Shown here one piece after another: positions 5,978-6,644 of a stretch of DNA of 6,644 nt. The notes under the pieces were generated by a model. The model was not told the origin of the DNA. It saw nothing but the letters and a program-made list of their open reading frames with translations, and made no database searches. A program made the position numbers and the translations under genes. Each line of letters opens with the position of its first letter. Position 1 is the stretch's first letter. The DNA comes from Desulfobacterales bacterium. GTDB lineage: Bacteria; Desulfobacterota; Desulfobacteria; Desulfobacterales; Desulfosalsimonadaceae. The stretch is taken from the NCBI GenBank assembly GCA_007135795.1, contig SLIE01000074.1:1-6644 (forward strand), read 5' to 3'.

Positions 5978-6644
5978 CAAATATCTTCTTTCGGTGCGGC
6001 ATGCAACCGCATGATCTCAATTAAAAACGAAACCGTTTTCACCATATCGACCAGGCTGATATTTTCTCTTACCGTATGAACATCCCGCATACCTGTACCG
6101 ATAACTCCGGTAATAATGTTTTTCGAAAAAAAGATATTGGCATCGGCACCGCCGCCGGTTTTTTTGGAAACAAGCTCACGTCCCAGGTTCTTTGCCGCTT
6201 TCTTGGCAATCAGAACAACCGGATGATCTTCAGGGATAAAGGTGTTGGGAAACTGGTTTTCAACACTTACGTCCAGTTTGGGAAAATCTCCTGAACCGTT
6301 TTTCCCGGGATAATTGTTCACCGCATCTTCAAATGATGCCACAATTTTTCGGGTTACCGCCTCCAGCTTTGCAGCATCGTGGCTCCTGGCTTCACCTTTT
6401 ACATGAACCTTCTCCGGGACGATATTTGTCGCACCGATACATTCTATAAATCCAATGTTGCACGTGGTTTCGGAATCTATCCGACCCAGCGCGAGTTCGG
6501 AAATCGCTTTGCTTGCCACTAAAATGGCATTGATCCCTTTTTCCGGTTCAGCCCCTGCATGGGCGGACTTCCCGTGCACCGTAAATTCGAAATGATTTGC
6601 CGCAGGCGCCTTGGTAACGATCGCTTCGGTATCGAAGGTATCGA
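5977..6644 (-). CDS. M20-family metallopeptidase (peptidase T-like), C-terminal part; 5' end outside window
   Basis: A partial gene with 222 complete residues visible, about the last 55-60% of a typical 370-410 aa M20/M25/M40 enzyme. These are two-metal amino- or tripeptidases, or related amidohydrolases. The frame is open to the window edge, reading upstream through DTEAIVTKAPAANHFEFT. Seen: the lid/dimerisation-domain signature GKSAHAGAEPEKGINAI; a central region ending in the substrate-side motif GGGADANIF; and GTGMRDVHT, whose histidine (codon 6076-6078) matches the conserved C-terminal metal ligand. The N-terminal metal-binding half (His/Asp and Glu-Glu motifs) lies beyond the edge. A GTG at 6577-6579 is internal, not the start, because conserved sequence continues upstream. 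It overlaps larC by 1 nt. The true substrate cannot be told; PepT-like is the closest visible resemblance. Confidence 0.9.
   Translation of the reverse strand, partial: DTFDTEAIVTKAPAANHFEFTVHGKSAHAGAEPEKGINAILVASKAISELALGRIDSETTCNIGFIECIGATNIVPEKVHVKGEARSHDAAKLEAVTRKIVASFEDAVNNYPGKNGSGDFPKLDVSVENQFPNTFIPEDHPVVLIAKKAAKNLGRELVSKKTGGGADANIFFSKNIITGVIGTGMRDVHTVRENISLVDMVKTVSFLIEIMRLHAAPKEDI

Noticed and set aside
5978..5980. TTG start for larC one codon earlier
   Set aside because: The ATG at 5977 in the TGATG overlap is the normal coupled start and fits the family N-terminus.
6577..6579. GTG as the start of the M20 peptidase
   Set aside because: The frame continues upstream to the window edge with sequence typical of the strand entering the lid domain, and the catalytic N-terminal half would otherwise be missing.

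Overview
The window is a compact run of five genes, all on the minus strand (transcribed from high to low coordinates): an M20-family metallopeptidase (cut by the right edge), larC, thpR, recA and alaS. No RNA gene, mobile element, CRISPR array or clear attachment site is visible, and no gene is broken. Base composition looks moderate and uniform, with no visible sign of recent transfer. The gene content is housekeeping. The order larC-thpR-recA-alaS, the AlaRS with a four-cysteine insert and the moderate GC suggest a Desulfobacterota (former Deltaproteobacteria) anaerobe, perhaps Desulfobacterales. That is inference from context, not proof.

Right part (4769-6644): the C-terminal half of an M20 peptidase ends in a TGATG stop/start overlap with larC, so the two are almost certainly co-transcribed and translationally coupled. 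LarC inserts nickel into the nickel-pincer nucleotide cofactor of lactate racemase and related LarA-type enzymes. Here it is one uninterrupted reading frame. Its partners larA, larB and larE are not in the window.

Middle part (3891-4768): thpR, an RNA 2',3'-cyclic phosphodiesterase of the LigT/2H family, starts 51 nt after larC behind an AAGGA ribosome binding site. A 203-nt non-coding stretch then precedes recA. It is AT-rich in its upstream half, contains a candidate dyad operator and a GC-rich palindrome, and is the most likely regulatory region in the window.

Left part (1-3890): recA (361 aa, with a repetitive Lys/Glu C-terminal tail) is followed after 132 nt directly by alaS (879 aa, complete). 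No recX lies between them, although many proteobacteria have recX there. A 23-bp hairpin sits just after the recA stop but lacks a T-run. A partial hairpin just after alaS runs up to the window edge.

The genes cover DNA repair (recA), tRNA charging (alaS), RNA end processing (thpR), cofactor maturation (larC) and peptide hydrolysis (M20). The thpR-recA adjacency recalls the cinA-ligT-recA operon of Deinococcus, with larC in place of cinA. I found no evidence of an undescribed system. The findings are modest leads about regulation and protein tails.
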